Assembly: GCF_938028825.1 (NCBI RefSeq)
Contig: NZ_CALIZP010000032.1
Span: forward strand, 1 to 64,000
Reading direction: 5' to 3'
DNA length: 64,000 nucleotides
Source: an uncultured Cardiobacterium sp.
GTDB taxonomy: Bacteria; Pseudomonadota; Gammaproteobacteria; Cardiobacteriales; Cardiobacteriaceae
Every line of letters starts with the position of its first letter. The stretch's first letter is position 1. The notes below the pieces were generated by a model, which saw only the letters and a program-made list of their open reading frames with translations, ran no database searches and was not told the DNA's origin. Of the stretch, positions 1 to 8,216 are shown piece after piece. The translations under genes and the position numbers were made by a program.

Positions 1-167
1 AGGATTTTTTTACGGATATGGGCTGGATAGGTCATGATTTTGATGGTTACTGTTTTTTTGCTATTTAACTACAATGGCGCCTGAACGCGGGTGTCCGACA
101 AACCGGGCAAGGCGAGAATTTCGCCATTTTTTGATGCCGCTGTCTCTTCGAACCAATACTTTGTCTG

Positions 168-404
168 CTAGCTGTTCCGCGCTATTCTCCGCCCGGTTCC
201 GTAGAGTACGCCAAGGTTGTACATGGCATAGGGGCTACCCATATCGGCTGCTTTACCAAAGTACCTCCGTGCACGGTTACTGTCCTGCGCGACATCTGCG
301 GTCACGGTGGCCGGTGGCAGCGGTGGCCGGGCATGGCGGATGCAGGCGTAGAAGGCGAGCAGCAGTACGCCGGCGGCGGCATAGATCGGCAGGCGCTTCG
401 TCAT
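168..404 (-). pseudogene. Truncated Sel1-repeat protein with a premature stop
   Basis: The short product begins MTKRLPIYAAAG, has one N-terminal hydrophobic segment (about residues 6-22), then one Sel1-like repeat (YFGKAADMGSPYAMYNLG, then GVLYGTG). An in-frame TAG at 168-170 ends it. Reading on in the same frame gives QTKYWFEETAASKNG, which matches the start of the next Sel1 helix (consensus like EQAxYWYEKAAAxG), before another TAG at 69-71. The simplest reading is a nonsense mutation, so the protein is broken or shortened. Sel1 proteins are usually secreted or membrane-anchored scaffolds. The start overlaps the stop of the upstream protease gene by ATGA, so the two are cotranscribed. The larger N-terminal extension possible upstream overlaps that gene and is unlikely. 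Confidence 0.6.
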
Positions 405-925
405 GGGGACTCTTTTTGCGAACCGGATGCGGGTTGCAGGCGCAATTCGCCGCCCGCCTGCTTCCACTCGAAATGACGCAGGATACGCATCCCCAGCAGC
501 ACTTCATCCTCCATCTGCGGCAGCACGGCGGCGGGAACGCGCTCGAACTGCCAGCCGCCGAAGCCGAGTTCATCCAGCGTGACCATGCCCGCCTCGGTAA
601 CGCCGTTCGCCGTGCTGACCTGGCTGCGCCCGCGCGGCTGCAAGCCGATGCGGCGCGCCAGATCCTCGCTGAGTGCCACGCCGCTGGCACCGGTGTCGAG
701 CATGAAGACCACCGCTTCGCCGTTGATGGTGCCGGTGGTGCGGAAATGGCCGTCGGCGGAGGCTTTCAGCGTGAGCACCTCATCCACCGCCAGCGCGTTG
801 CGGTTCGGCAGGTGGGTGGCGGACTCGTAGCGGTCGTAAGCGAAGAAAAACAGCGCGCAGCAGAGCAGGAAAACGATCAGCGCGAAAGCGGTGGCATAGC
901 GGCGGGCAAACGGTTGGGATTGCAT
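401..925 (-). CDS. Retropepsin-like aspartic protease, membrane anchored
   Basis: The 174-residue product starts at MQSQPFARR, where the ATG lies just upstream of a single transmembrane segment (about residues 10-29). The catalytic motif LDTGAS is at residues 76-81, followed by a hydrophobic G-containing strand (LGFGGW) and LLGMRIL near residue 150. This matches the clan AA retropepsin-like family found in many proteobacteria, which works as a homodimer with one Asp per subunit and has a periplasmic catalytic domain. Substrates are not known. It overlaps the downstream Sel1-type gene by 4 bases, suggesting one transcript. The family call is secure; the physiological role is unknown. Confidence 0.8.
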   Translation of the reverse strand: MQSQPFARRYATAFALIVFLLCCALFFFAYDRYESATHLPNRNALAVDEVLTLKASADGHFRTTGTINGEAVVFMLDTGASGVALSEDLARRIGLQPRGRSQVSTANGVTEAGMVTLDELGFGGWQFERVPAAVLPQMEDEVLLGMRILRHFEWKQAGGELRLQPASGSQKESP

Positions 926-984
926 GAAATCTCCGGAACATGACAAGATGACGACCCCATTCAACCGGCCAAGGAGCCAATCTC

Positions 985-1635
985 ATGGATTTCAACAGCA
1001 TTCTAAATCAGGTACTGAGCGGCGGGCAGCAAATCGCGCGGCAGGGCGGCAACCTGCTCGGCGGCGTCAACCGCGACACCCTCAAAGGCTTCGGCGGCGG
1101 CGTGGCGGCGACCGGCCTCCTCTCGCTGCTTGCCGGGCGCAAAGGCTTTGGCCGCAGCGCGCTGGAACTCGGCTCGATGGCCGCCCTCGGTGCGCTCGCC
1201 TACAACGCCTGGAAAAACTATCAGGGCGGGCAACAGCAGGCTGCCGCCGCGCAGCCGCTCCTGCCCGCCGCACAACGCAGCCCGGCGCAGGCCGCACAGG
1301 CGGGCGAGCTGACCGTGAAGGTGATGATTGCCGCCGCAGCCGCCGACGGCCGCATCGACGAAGCGGAAAGCAGCGCCATCCTCACGCAAATCGGCACGGA
1401 AAGCGCGGAAGTGCGGCAATGGCTGGAAGGCCAGATCCGCCGCCCGGCGACGCCGCAGGAAATCGCCGCCGCCGCAGGCGATGACCGCGTACTTGCCTCC
1501 GAACTCTATCTCGCCGCGCGCGTCGTCTGCGGCGAACTCGACCGCAAGGAAATCGTCTTCCTGCACGAACTCGCCACCGCCCTCAAACTGGATGACGGCA
1601 TCGTCGCGCAGTTGGAGCAACAGGCGGGATTCTGA
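985..1635 (+). CDS. YebE/DUF533 family inner-membrane protein (TerB-like)
   Basis: 216 residues. An AAGGAG ribosome site at 971-976 fits the start at 985. The N-terminal part holds a Gly-rich hydrophobic stretch (about residues 36-75), then a Gln/Ala-rich linker, then an alpha-helical TerB-like domain from about residue 105 with the acidic motif AAAADGRIDEAE that resembles the metal-binding loop of TerB folds. Length and order match the DUF533 (YebE) family. YebE-type genes are often linked to envelope stress, but no function is established. The gene is divergent from the protease gene and is followed at once by a strong terminator. Confidence 0.8.
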   Translation: MDFNSILNQVLSGGQQIARQGGNLLGGVNRDTLKGFGGGVAATGLLSLLAGRKGFGRSALELGSMAALGALAYNAWKNYQGGQQQAAAAQPLLPAAQRSPAQAAQAGELTVKVMIAAAAADGRIDEAESSAILTQIGTESAEVRQWLEGQIRRPATPQEIAAAAGDDRVLASELYLAARVVCGELDRKEIVFLHELATALKLDDGIVAQLEQQAGF

Positions 1636-1640
1636 ACCGC

Positions 1641-1668
1641 AAAAAAGCCCGCGCAAGCGGGCTTTTTT
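1641..1668 (+). terminator. Rho-independent terminator after the YebE-like gene
   Basis: A-tract, GCCCGC stem, short loop, GCGGGC stem and a T6 tract lie 5 bases after the stop of the YebE-like gene. The flanking A and T tracts make it potentially bidirectional. Confidence 0.85.
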
Positions 1669-1721
1669 CATGCCAGGCGGTATTGACGCCGCCCGGCGCG
1701 AAAAGCCCTATTGGGCATAGG

Positions 1722-1827
1722 TATAGTCGTTTCAACTAGAACTGATACGGTGTTGGCGAGCCTTGCCGTATTAAACATACTGTCTTCGGCTCGCCGCCTT
1801 GTCTCAGTCCTAGTTGAAACGACTATA
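1722..1827. mobile_element. Correia-like miniature inverted-repeat element, short form, intact
   Basis: A 106-bp element with near-perfect terminal inverted repeats beginning TATAGTCGTTTCAACTAG. The outermost TA on each side looks like the target duplication. The core contains CTTCGGCTCGCCGCC and, reversed, GACAAGGCGGCGAGCCGAAG. Organisation, TATAG ends, internal core words and size match the short class of Neisseria Correia repeat enclosed elements. It lies between two bidirectional hairpins in the convergent gap of the YebE-like gene and glnE. Copies also occur at 39018-39123 and 46770-46922, with decayed copies elsewhere. It has no coding capacity. Confidence 0.8.
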
Positions 1828-1869
1828 CCTACCCATCGCGCAGCGAGAAAATCTTTTTGGAAACAGCGG

Positions 1870-1904
1870 AAACCCCTGCCCCCCGCAGGCGGGGAAGGGG
1901 TTTT
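1870..1904. terminator. Probable terminator of glnE
   Basis: An imperfect GC-rich hairpin (AAACCCCT ... AGGGGTTTT) lies 120-150 bases downstream of the leftward glnE stop. Both flanks carry A/T tracts, so it could act in either direction. Nothing else recognisable lies between it and the glnE stop. Confidence 0.5.
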
Positions 1905-2022
1905 CGGGTCAGCGATTCGCAAAGCAAGCGGGCGGCACCCGACCGGCCCTCGGGTTATGTCCGGGATCAGGGATGGATACCGCCTCCGGCAGGCAGGGTC
2001 ATGGTCTCGCCCATGCCGGTTT

Positions 2023-4764
2023 TCATGCGGTGGCGAAGACGTCCCGCCAGATGGCGCAGATGTCGTCGCGCAGTGCTTGCCAGGGGGCGGCGGGAACGCG
2101 TTTGTCGCGGTCGTTCAGTTGGCGGTGGTGGGCTTCCGCGCGCAGTTTGCGGTAGGCGTCGCGCAGGGTCATCGCCTGCGATGAGGTGAGGATGCCGGTG
2201 GCTTCGAGGGCGGCAAGCTGGCGGATGTTGTCGCTCATGCGGCTGAGGACGGGCTCTGCCGCGCCGTGCGCGAGCAGCAGGTACTGGACGATGAATTCGA
2301 TGTCGATGAGGCCGCCCGCGCTTTGTTTGAGGTGGAAGGTGTCCGGCGGCAGTGGCGCGGCGTTGTCGTGCATTTTTTGCCGCATGGCGAGGATGTCTTC
2401 GCGCAGGGTCGCTTTGGCCGGGCGGGTGAGCAGTTCGTGGCGCAGGCGGGTGTAGCGTTCGCCGAGGGCAGGGCTCCCCGCCACGGGGCGGCTGCGGGTC
2501 AGCGCCTGGTGTTCCCAGGTCCAGGCGCTTTCTTGCTGGTAGCGGGCGAAGCCCTGGATGCTGATGGCGGGCAGGCCGCTCGCCCCGCCGGGGCGCAGGC
2601 GGGTGTCGATGGTGTAGATGCTGCCGTTACTGCTGGCGGCGGAAAGCAGGTTGCTGGTGCGCTGGGCGAGGCGGGTGTGGTAGAGGCGGTTGTCGATGGG
2701 TTTGGCGCCGTCGGTCATGCCGTCTGTGTCGCCGTCGTCGTAGAGGTAGATGATGTCGAGGTCGGAGCCGTAGCCGAGTTCGAGGCCGCCGAGTTTGCCG
2801 TAGCCGATGATGGCGACTTCCGCCGGGCTGCCGTCGGCTTTGCGCGGGATGCCGTGTTTGGCTTGCAGGGTGTGGGCGGCGTGGTCGAGTGCGGCTTGCA
2901 GGGTGGTTTCGGCGATGTGGCTGAGCTGGTCGCTCACTTGCATGAGCGGCAGGTGGCCGTGGATGTCCGCCCAGGCGGTTTTGAAGGTTTGCACGTGTTT
3001 GTAGTCGCGCAGGGCGTGTTGCCAGGTTTCTTCGTCGTCGATGTGTTGCAGGCGTGCGGCGAGGTCTTGTTGCAGGGCGGCGCGGTCGGGCGGCAGGCGG
3101 CGTTCGTTGTTGAGGTCGTCGAGGACGAGCGGGTGCGCGGCGATGTAGTGGATGAGCCAGGCGGCGCTCGCGGCGATGTTGAGCAGGTGGTTGGTGAGGG
3201 CGCTTTGTTCGGCGAGGAGGGTGATGTAGTTGTTGCGGCCGCTGACGGCGGTAATGAGGTCGAGGATGCCGGCGAGGCCGTCGAGCTGGTTGTTTTGTAC
3301 GGCGCGGCTGAGGATGGCGGGGATGAGGCGGTCGAGGTGTTTATTGGTTTGTTGCGGCAGGCGGTGGCGGTTGTTGGCGCGGATGTGGGCGGCCAGCGTC
3401 GCGGCGGTCGCGGCGCGGGTGTCGCCGTCGGCGATGTTGTCGGCGAGCCAGCGCGCGAGGTGGGCGTCGTCCGGGTCGGTCCAGTCCACGGCGGCGAGGG
3501 CGTCGGCGATGGGGTCGGGCGCGGCGTTGTCTTCGTCGGCGATGGTCGCGGTGTAGTGGCGGTGGATGGTGTCGCGCGCCCGGCGGATGTCCGCTTGCAG
3601 GGTGGGGACGCTCGCGGCGCGGCAGGCGGTGGCGAGGTGTTGCCAAGCGTCGGTGTCGGCGTTGTCCGGCAGGCTGTGGGTTTGTTGGTCGTCGCGGTAT
3701 TGCAGGGCGTTTTCGACGCGGCGCAGAGTGAGGTAGGCGTCTCGCAGGGCGGCGGTGTCGGCGGCGGGCATGAGGCCGCGCGCGCGGAGGTGTTCGAGGG
3801 CGGTGAGCAGCGACGGGGTTTGCAGCGCCGGGTATTGGCCGCCGTAGATCATCTGCATGGCCTGCACGGTGAATTCGGCTTCGCGGATGCCGCCCGCGCC
3901 GAGTTTGATGTGGCGCTCCATGCCTTCTTCGCGGATTTGCCGGTTGATGCTTTGCTTCATGTCGGCGAGGGCGTTCAGGGCGGCGTAGTCAAGATAGCGG
4001 CGGTAGGTGAAGGGGCGCAGGGCGGCGAGCAGTTCGCGCCCGCCGTCAAGGTCGCCGGCGACGGGGCGGGCTTTCATCAGGGCGTAGCGTTCCCAGTCGC
4101 GGCCGTGGATGAGGTAGTACTGTTCCATCGCGGCGTAGCTGAGGGCGAGCGGGCCGGTCTGGCCGAAGGGGCGCAGGCGCATATCGACGCGGTAAACATT
4201 GCCGTCTTCGGTCGCGGCATCGAGGGTGTGGATGAGGCGCTGCGCGAGTTTGCGGTACCAGGTTTCGTGTTCTTCGGGTTTGCGTCCGCCGCTGGTGGTG
4301 CCGTTCACGCGGTAGGCGTAGATGAGGTCGATGTCGGAGGAGAAGTTGAGTTCGCCGCCGCCGAGTTTGCCCATGCCGAGGATGAGCATGGGCATGGGGT
4401 TGCCGTCGCTATCCAGCGGGGTGCCGTAACGGGCGCAGTGGGCGGCGAATTGCCAGTCGTGCGCGGCGGCAATCAGGGTTTCGGCGAGCGCGCTGGTGCG
4501 GGCGAGGAAGGCGGGTTCGTCGATGAGGCCGTTCACAACAGCGTGGATGTGGCGGATTTGCCGGCGGTGTTTGTATTGGCGCAGTTGCCGCATCAGCGCC
4601 GCTTCGTCTGCGGGCGGCGGGTTTTCGGCGGCGTAAGTGGCGCGGTAGTCTTCGGTGGGGCTGGCGGCGGGGTCAAGGTCGGCGAGCCAGTCGGGGTGGC
4701 GTTCGAGCTGGGCGGCGGCGTAGGGGCTGGCGGTGTAAAGGCGGGCGAGGTCGGGGCGGGTCAT
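2023..4764 (-). CDS. glnE: Bifunctional glutamine synthetase adenylyltransferase/adenylyl-removing enzyme
   Basis: The 913-residue product has two nucleotidyltransferase domains. The N-terminal one (adenylyl-removing) carries FSSDIDLIY near residue 141 and the C-terminal one (adenylyltransferase) carries YGSDLDIIY near residue 666, each preceded by a GKLGG motif. In the family GlnE adds AMP to glutamine synthetase and removes it, in response to PII proteins, thereby coupling activity to nitrogen status. Length is slightly below the roughly 945 residues of E. coli GlnE. I chose the ATG at 4764 (MTRPDLARLY); a longer reading to 4845 would run into the aat gene. No glnA, glnB or glnD is in the window. 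Confidence 0.95.
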   Translation of the reverse strand: MTRPDLARLYTASPYAAAQLERHPDWLADLDPAASPTEDYRATYAAENPPPADEAALMRQLRQYKHRRQIRHIHAVVNGLIDEPAFLARTSALAETLIAAAHDWQFAAHCARYGTPLDSDGNPMPMLILGMGKLGGGELNFSSDIDLIYAYRVNGTTSGGRKPEEHETWYRKLAQRLIHTLDAATEDGNVYRVDMRLRPFGQTGPLALSYAAMEQYYLIHGRDWERYALMKARPVAGDLDGGRELLAALRPFTYRRYLDYAALNALADMKQSINRQIREEGMERHIKLGAGGIREAEFTVQAMQMIYGGQYPALQTPSLLTALEHLRARGLMPAADTAALRDAYLTLRRVENALQYRDDQQTHSLPDNADTDAWQHLATACRAASVPTLQADIRRARDTIHRHYTATIADEDNAAPDPIADALAAVDWTDPDDAHLARWLADNIADGDTRAATAATLAAHIRANNRHRLPQQTNKHLDRLIPAILSRAVQNNQLDGLAGILDLITAVSGRNNYITLLAEQSALTNHLLNIAASAAWLIHYIAAHPLVLDDLNNERRLPPDRAALQQDLAARLQHIDDEETWQHALRDYKHVQTFKTAWADIHGHLPLMQVSDQLSHIAETTLQAALDHAAHTLQAKHGIPRKADGSPAEVAIIGYGKLGGLELGYGSDLDIIYLYDDGDTDGMTDGAKPIDNRLYHTRLAQRTSNLLSAASSNGSIYTIDTRLRPGGASGLPAISIQGFARYQQESAWTWEHQALTRSRPVAGSPALGERYTRLRHELLTRPAKATLREDILAMRQKMHDNAAPLPPDTFHLKQSAGGLIDIEFIVQYLLLAHGAAEPVLSRMSDNIRQLAALEATGILTSSQAMTLRDAYRKLRAEAHHRQLNDRDKRVPAAPWQALRDDICAIWRDVFATA

Positions 4765-4829
4765 GGCGGGCGGTGGGTTATGGGGAAGGGGATAGTGTAG
4801 TGTGCGCCCGCCTGTCGGGGTGTTTTTAT

Positions 4830-5483
4830 TCAGGGCTCCTGCCACTGCCAGCGGCCACGGTGGGCGTCGGGGTTGTCGGTGAGGCGGGCGAGGTAGTCGC
4901 GGCGCGGGATGTGGACGGCACCCATGCTGATGAGGTGCGGGGTGAGGAATTGGGTGTCCAGCGTGTCGATGCCGATACGGGCGAGGTAGGCGCAGAGGCG
5001 GACGAGGACGATTTTTGACGCCGACGGGCGCAGGCTGAACATGGATTCGCCGCAGAAGATGCGTTCCAGGCTGACGCCGTACATGCCGCCGATGAGGATG
5101 TCGCCGTGCCAGAGTTCGCAGCTGTGCGCGCGGCCCTGGCGGTAGAGGGCGGTGTAGCAGCGGCGGATGTCGGCGGTGATCCAGCTTTCGCCGTGGACGT
5201 TGGCGCAGTAGTCGATGACGCGGCCAAAGGCGGTATCCAGGGTGAGGTGATACGGCATGGTGCGCAGCAGTTTGCGCAGGCTGCGGCTTGTGTGCACGGC
5301 GTCAGTGGGGATGATGGCGCGCGGATCGGGGCTCCACCACAGGACGGGGTCGCCGCTGTCGTACCAGGGGAAGACGCCCTCGCTGTGCGCGGCAAAGACG
5401 AGTTCGGCGTCGATGCTGTCGCTGTGCGCCAGCAGGCCGTGGTGGTCGGCGTATTCGGGGTTGGGGAAGCGGTATCGTGACAT
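4830..5483 (-). CDS. aat: Leucyl/phenylalanyl-tRNA--protein transferase
   Basis: 217 residues, close to the usual 230. Aat moves Leu or Phe from aminoacyl-tRNA to proteins with N-terminal Arg or Lys, marking them for ClpS/ClpAP degradation (N-degron pathway). Family motifs are clear: GVFPWYDSGDPVLWWSPDPR near residues 36-55, then WITADIRRCY and HSCELWHG. The start at MSRYRFPNPEYA was chosen because it begins 2 bases after the upstream ybaN-like stop and matches family N-termini. No clpA or infA is adjacent. Cytoplasmic enzyme, firm call. Confidence 0.95.
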   Translation of the reverse strand: MSRYRFPNPEYADHHGLLAHSDSIDAELVFAAHSEGVFPWYDSGDPVLWWSPDPRAIIPTDAVHTSRSLRKLLRTMPYHLTLDTAFGRVIDYCANVHGESWITADIRRCYTALYRQGRAHSCELWHGDILIGGMYGVSLERIFCGESMFSLRPSASKIVLVRLCAYLARIGIDTLDTQFLTPHLISMGAVHIPRRDYLARLTDNPDAHRGRWQWQEP

Positions 5484-5485
5484 GG

Positions 5486-5842
5486 CTAGGCCTCCGGCAG
5501 GCGCCACACCCACAGCATCAGGGCCAGGATGATGAGGGCAAGCGCCGGTTTCAGGTGATTGTTATCGGGCAGGCAGATGCCGCCGCCCAGTGAGACGGCG
5601 AGCATGAGGGTGGCGAGGGTTTTGGCGCGGCGCGGCACGGTGCGGTGTTCGCGCCAGGCGGCGATGAGCGGGCCGAGGTGTTTGTGGGTGGTGAGCCAAT
5701 GGTGGAAACGCGGGCTGCCTTTCGCCCAGCACCAGGCGGCAAGGATGAGGAAGGGGACAGTCGGCAGGATGGGGAGCGGGATGCCGATGAGTCCGAGGAT
5801 GAAGGCGAGACAACCCGCAAGTGTCCACAGATGGCGGTGCAT
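5486..5842 (-). CDS. ybaN: YbaN/DUF454 family inner-membrane protein
   Basis: 118 residues with a hydrophobic N-terminal hairpin (GCLAFILGLIGIPLPILPTV then PFLILAAWCWAKGSPRFH), a basic cytoplasmic stretch and a C-terminal membrane segment ending VWRLPEA. The P-L-P-I-L-P-T-V-P-F-L pattern followed by AxxFxxGSPRxHxWL is the DUF454 signature. Function is unknown in the family. The gene is separated from aat by 2 bases, so it probably shares a transcript with it. Confidence 0.85.
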   Translation of the reverse strand: MHRHLWTLAGCLAFILGLIGIPLPILPTVPFLILAAWCWAKGSPRFHHWLTTHKHLGPLIAAWREHRTVPRRAKTLATLMLAVSLGGGICLPDNNHLKPALALIILALMLWVWRLPEA

Positions 5843-6304
5843 GGTTGGCGGCTGGTTGATGGGCTTGGCCGCATTCTACGCGTTATGTCGGCAATTTTGG
5901 GAATTTATTTTTGTTTTTCAGATAGTTGTGGTTTTTTGATTGGCATTGGGGAAATGTCCCCCGCTGCCGGGTTGTTTTTGGGGTTTTGCCGCCGTTTTTG
6001 TGCAGCGCTGTTGATATGGCGGGCTTCACTTATTAAAGAGCCAGTCGGGGATGTCGTCCCGGATGAAGCGGCAGATGGCGCGCAAGAGGTGCCGGATGCC
6101 TTTGGGGAGGGTTAGCAGGGCGGCGGGGAGGAAGGCGTGGATTTGGCGGAGGGTTTGCATGGTTTTGCGGCGCGTGGGTGTGGTGATGAAGGATACACCG
6201 CTTGACGGGGGCGGTATTTATGCCGCTTGGCGGGGTTTTTTCCGTGCCGCTATCAAGAACGCAAAAAGCAAACCCGGCAACTGCGCCGCCTGGCGGCACA
6301 GTGT
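5843..6304. other. Intergenic stretch upstream of ybaN-aat
   Basis: 462 bases with no confident gene. Bases about 5885-5990 are more A/T-rich than the surroundings and probably hold the leftward promoter for ybaN-aat. The rest contains only one possible 44-codon reading frame (6026-6160) listed separately. No repeat of the Correia-like family and no strong hairpin was seen. Confidence 0.5.
6026..6160 (-). CDS. Possible small protein, 44 residues
   Basis: An ATG at 6160 opens a 44-codon frame ending at 6026 with product MQTLRQIHAFLPAALLTLPK then GIRHLLRAICRFIRDDIPDW. It has a plausible amphipathic or membrane-leaning composition, but there is no good ribosome site upstream and no family is recognised. 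It may be a chance frame. Confidence 0.25.
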   Translation of the reverse strand: MQTLRQIHAFLPAALLTLPKGIRHLLRAICRFIRDDIPDWLFNK

Positions 6305-7018
6305 TCAGGCCGTCGCCACCCAGGCGCAGAAGGGCAGGGCACGGAAGCAGGGGATGATGTCGCCAAAGCCGGCGCGGTGCAGGCGGTCTTCCACCGCCGC
6401 GTAGCGGTCAGTCTGCATGATGTGTTCCAGCGATTCGCGTTTTTGTGCAATCGCCAGTTGCGAGTAGCCCTGCGCGGCTTTGAAGGCTTCGTGCCAGCGG
6501 CGCAGGCGGTCATCATCCGGGCGGGTTTTTTCGGCGAGCAGCAGGGTGCCGCCGGGGCGCAGGGCGCGGCGGATGCGGGCAAGCAGGGCATCGCGCCTGT
6601 CGGGCGGGATGAATTGCAGGGTGAAGGTCATGAGGACGAGGTCGGCGGGGGCAAGTTCCAGCGTGGTGATGTCCGCCTGTGTGACGCTGATGTTGGCGAT
6701 GCCGGCACCGGCAACGTAGGCGGCGAGGCGGTCGGTCATCGCCGCCGAGTTGTCCACGGCGATAATGGCGGCGTCTGCCGTCAGGTGTTGTTGCAGGGCG
6801 ATGCAGGCACCGCCGAGGGCGCAGCCGAGGTCATACACCCGCCCGCCCGGCGGCACGATGTCCGCGCCGATGACGGCGAAGAGTTGCAAGAGTGCCGCGT
6901 AGCCCGGCACGGAGCGGTGGATCATGTCGGGGAAGACGGCGGCGGTGCGCTCGTCGAAACGAAAGTCAACGACCGCCTGCGGGCGGTCGTAGAGATCGTC
7001 GCGGGCGAAGCCGCCCAT
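6305..7018 (-). CDS. cmoA: Carboxy-S-adenosyl-L-methionine synthase
   Basis: 237 residues. CmoA converts S-adenosylmethionine and prephenate into carboxy-SAM, which CmoB uses to make 5-carboxymethoxyuridine at the tRNA wobble position. The SAM-binding loop reads RVYDLGCALGGACIAL near residue 60, and the sequence carries the family features FDERTAAVFPDMIHRSVPGY at the N-terminus and LMTFTLQFIPP after motif III. The start overlaps the lipA stop by one base (TGATG), so the two are translationally coupled. cmoB is not in the window. Confidence 0.93.
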   Translation of the reverse strand: MGGFARDDLYDRPQAVVDFRFDERTAAVFPDMIHRSVPGYAALLQLFAVIGADIVPPGGRVYDLGCALGGACIALQQHLTADAAIIAVDNSAAMTDRLAAYVAGAGIANISVTQADITTLELAPADLVLMTFTLQFIPPDRRDALLARIRRALRPGGTLLLAEKTRPDDDRLRRWHEAFKAAQGYSQLAIAQKRESLEHIMQTDRYAAVEDRLHRAGFGDIIPCFRALPFCAWVATA

Positions 7019-7998
7019 CAGAGGACGGCTTTCGCCGACATGTCGGCGTGGAAGGAGGAACGCACCATCGGCCCGGAGGCGACGTGGGTGAAGCCCATTT
7101 TCAGGCCTTCGTCGGTGAAGATCTGGAATTCTTCCGGCGTGTAGTAGCGCTTGACCGGCAGGTGGTGCACCGAGGGTTGCAGGTATTGGCCAACGGTCAG
7201 CATCTGCACGTCGTGGCGGCGCAGGTCTTCCATCACCGCGAGGATTTCCTCTACTTCTTCGCCGAGGCCGACCATCAGCCCCGATTTGGTGATGACGGGT
7301 TTGTTGCTCACTTTTTTGTATGCGCGCAAAAGTTCCAGCGAATGTTCGTAGTTCGCGCCGGGGCGCACTTCTTCGTACAGCCGTTTAACGGTTTCGAGGT
7401 TGTGATTGAAGATGTCGGGCGGGGTGTGACGCAGGATTTCGAGGGCTTTTTCCATGCGGCCGCGAAAGTCAGGGGTGAGGATTTCCACGGTCATGCGCGG
7501 CGCCTGACGACGGATTTCGCGCACGCAGGCGGCAAAGTGTGCCGCACCGCCGTCGAGCAGGTCGTCGCGGTCCACCGAGGTGATGACGACGTGGTGCAGG
7601 CCGAGGTTGCGCACGGTTTCGGCGAGGTGGATGGGTTCCATTGCATCCAGCGGGTTGGGGCGGCCATGACCCACATCGCAGAACGGACAGCGGCGTGTGC
7701 AGATGTCGCCCATGATCATGAACGAGGCCGTGCTGTGGCGGAAACATTCGCCGATGTTCGGGCAGGAGGCTTCTTCGCAGACGCTGTGCAGTTTCTGCTC
7801 GCGCATCAGCGCCTTCATCCGCTGCACTTCTTCGCCGCCGGGGAATTGGGCGCGTATCCAGCGTGGCTTGCGCAGGCGTTCTTCGCCGATGTGGTCGGTG
7901 TTTTCCGCAACCTGACGGATCTTTTCCGCGCCTTTTTTCTTGACGCCCATGGATTTGGGCTTGAAGACGACCGGTTCTGTCTGCTCGTTGTCGCTCAT
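7018..7998 (-). CDS. lipA: Lipoyl synthase
   Basis: 326 residues from MSDNEQTEP. LipA is a radical-SAM enzyme that inserts two sulfurs into octanoyl groups on lipoyl domains. Both cluster motifs are intact: the auxiliary cluster cysteines C74, C79 and C85 (CEEASCPNIGEC) and the radical-SAM cysteines C100, C104 and C107 (CTRRCPFC). The conserved C-terminal RSSFHA is present. The longer upstream extension lacks family similarity and was rejected. lipB is not adjacent, so octanoyl transfer must be encoded elsewhere. Coupled to cmoA downstream. Confidence 0.97.
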   Translation of the reverse strand: MSDNEQTEPVVFKPKSMGVKKKGAEKIRQVAENTDHIGEERLRKPRWIRAQFPGGEEVQRMKALMREQKLHSVCEEASCPNIGECFRHSTASFMIMGDICTRRCPFCDVGHGRPNPLDAMEPIHLAETVRNLGLHHVVITSVDRDDLLDGGAAHFAACVREIRRQAPRMTVEILTPDFRGRMEKALEILRHTPPDIFNHNLETVKRLYEEVRPGANYEHSLELLRAYKKVSNKPVITKSGLMVGLGEEVEEILAVMEDLRRHDVQMLTVGQYLQPSVHHLPVKRYYTPEEFQIFTDEGLKMGFTHVASGPMVRSSFHADMSAKAVL

Positions 7999-8216
7999 GA
8001 TGGTTATCCTTGGAAACTGGTTTATGTCGCTTATTTTAACGCAGCCTGTGTATCGCCGTGGGGGATGGCTTGATGTCACGCAAGCGGATCTGGCAAAAAT
8101 CACAAGAGGGAAAACAGAACCTGTCGCCTCGCCCGGCAGTGCTTGCCCACGGCGGGTTCACGTCGTAATCTGCTTCGGCCGGGATTGTCCGGCCATCCAC
8201 CACGAGGAACTGTTTT

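Noticed and set aside
2266..4800. Long plus-strand open frame (844 codons) opposite glnE
   Set aside because: It is antisense to a clear GlnE protein; its product is Val/Gly/Glu/Ala low-complexity typical of reversed GC-rich coding sequence.
6033..6299. 88-codon minus-strand frame rich in Pro/His/Arg
   Set aside because: Looks like frame-shifted GC-rich noise; a different 44-codon frame is marginally more plausible.
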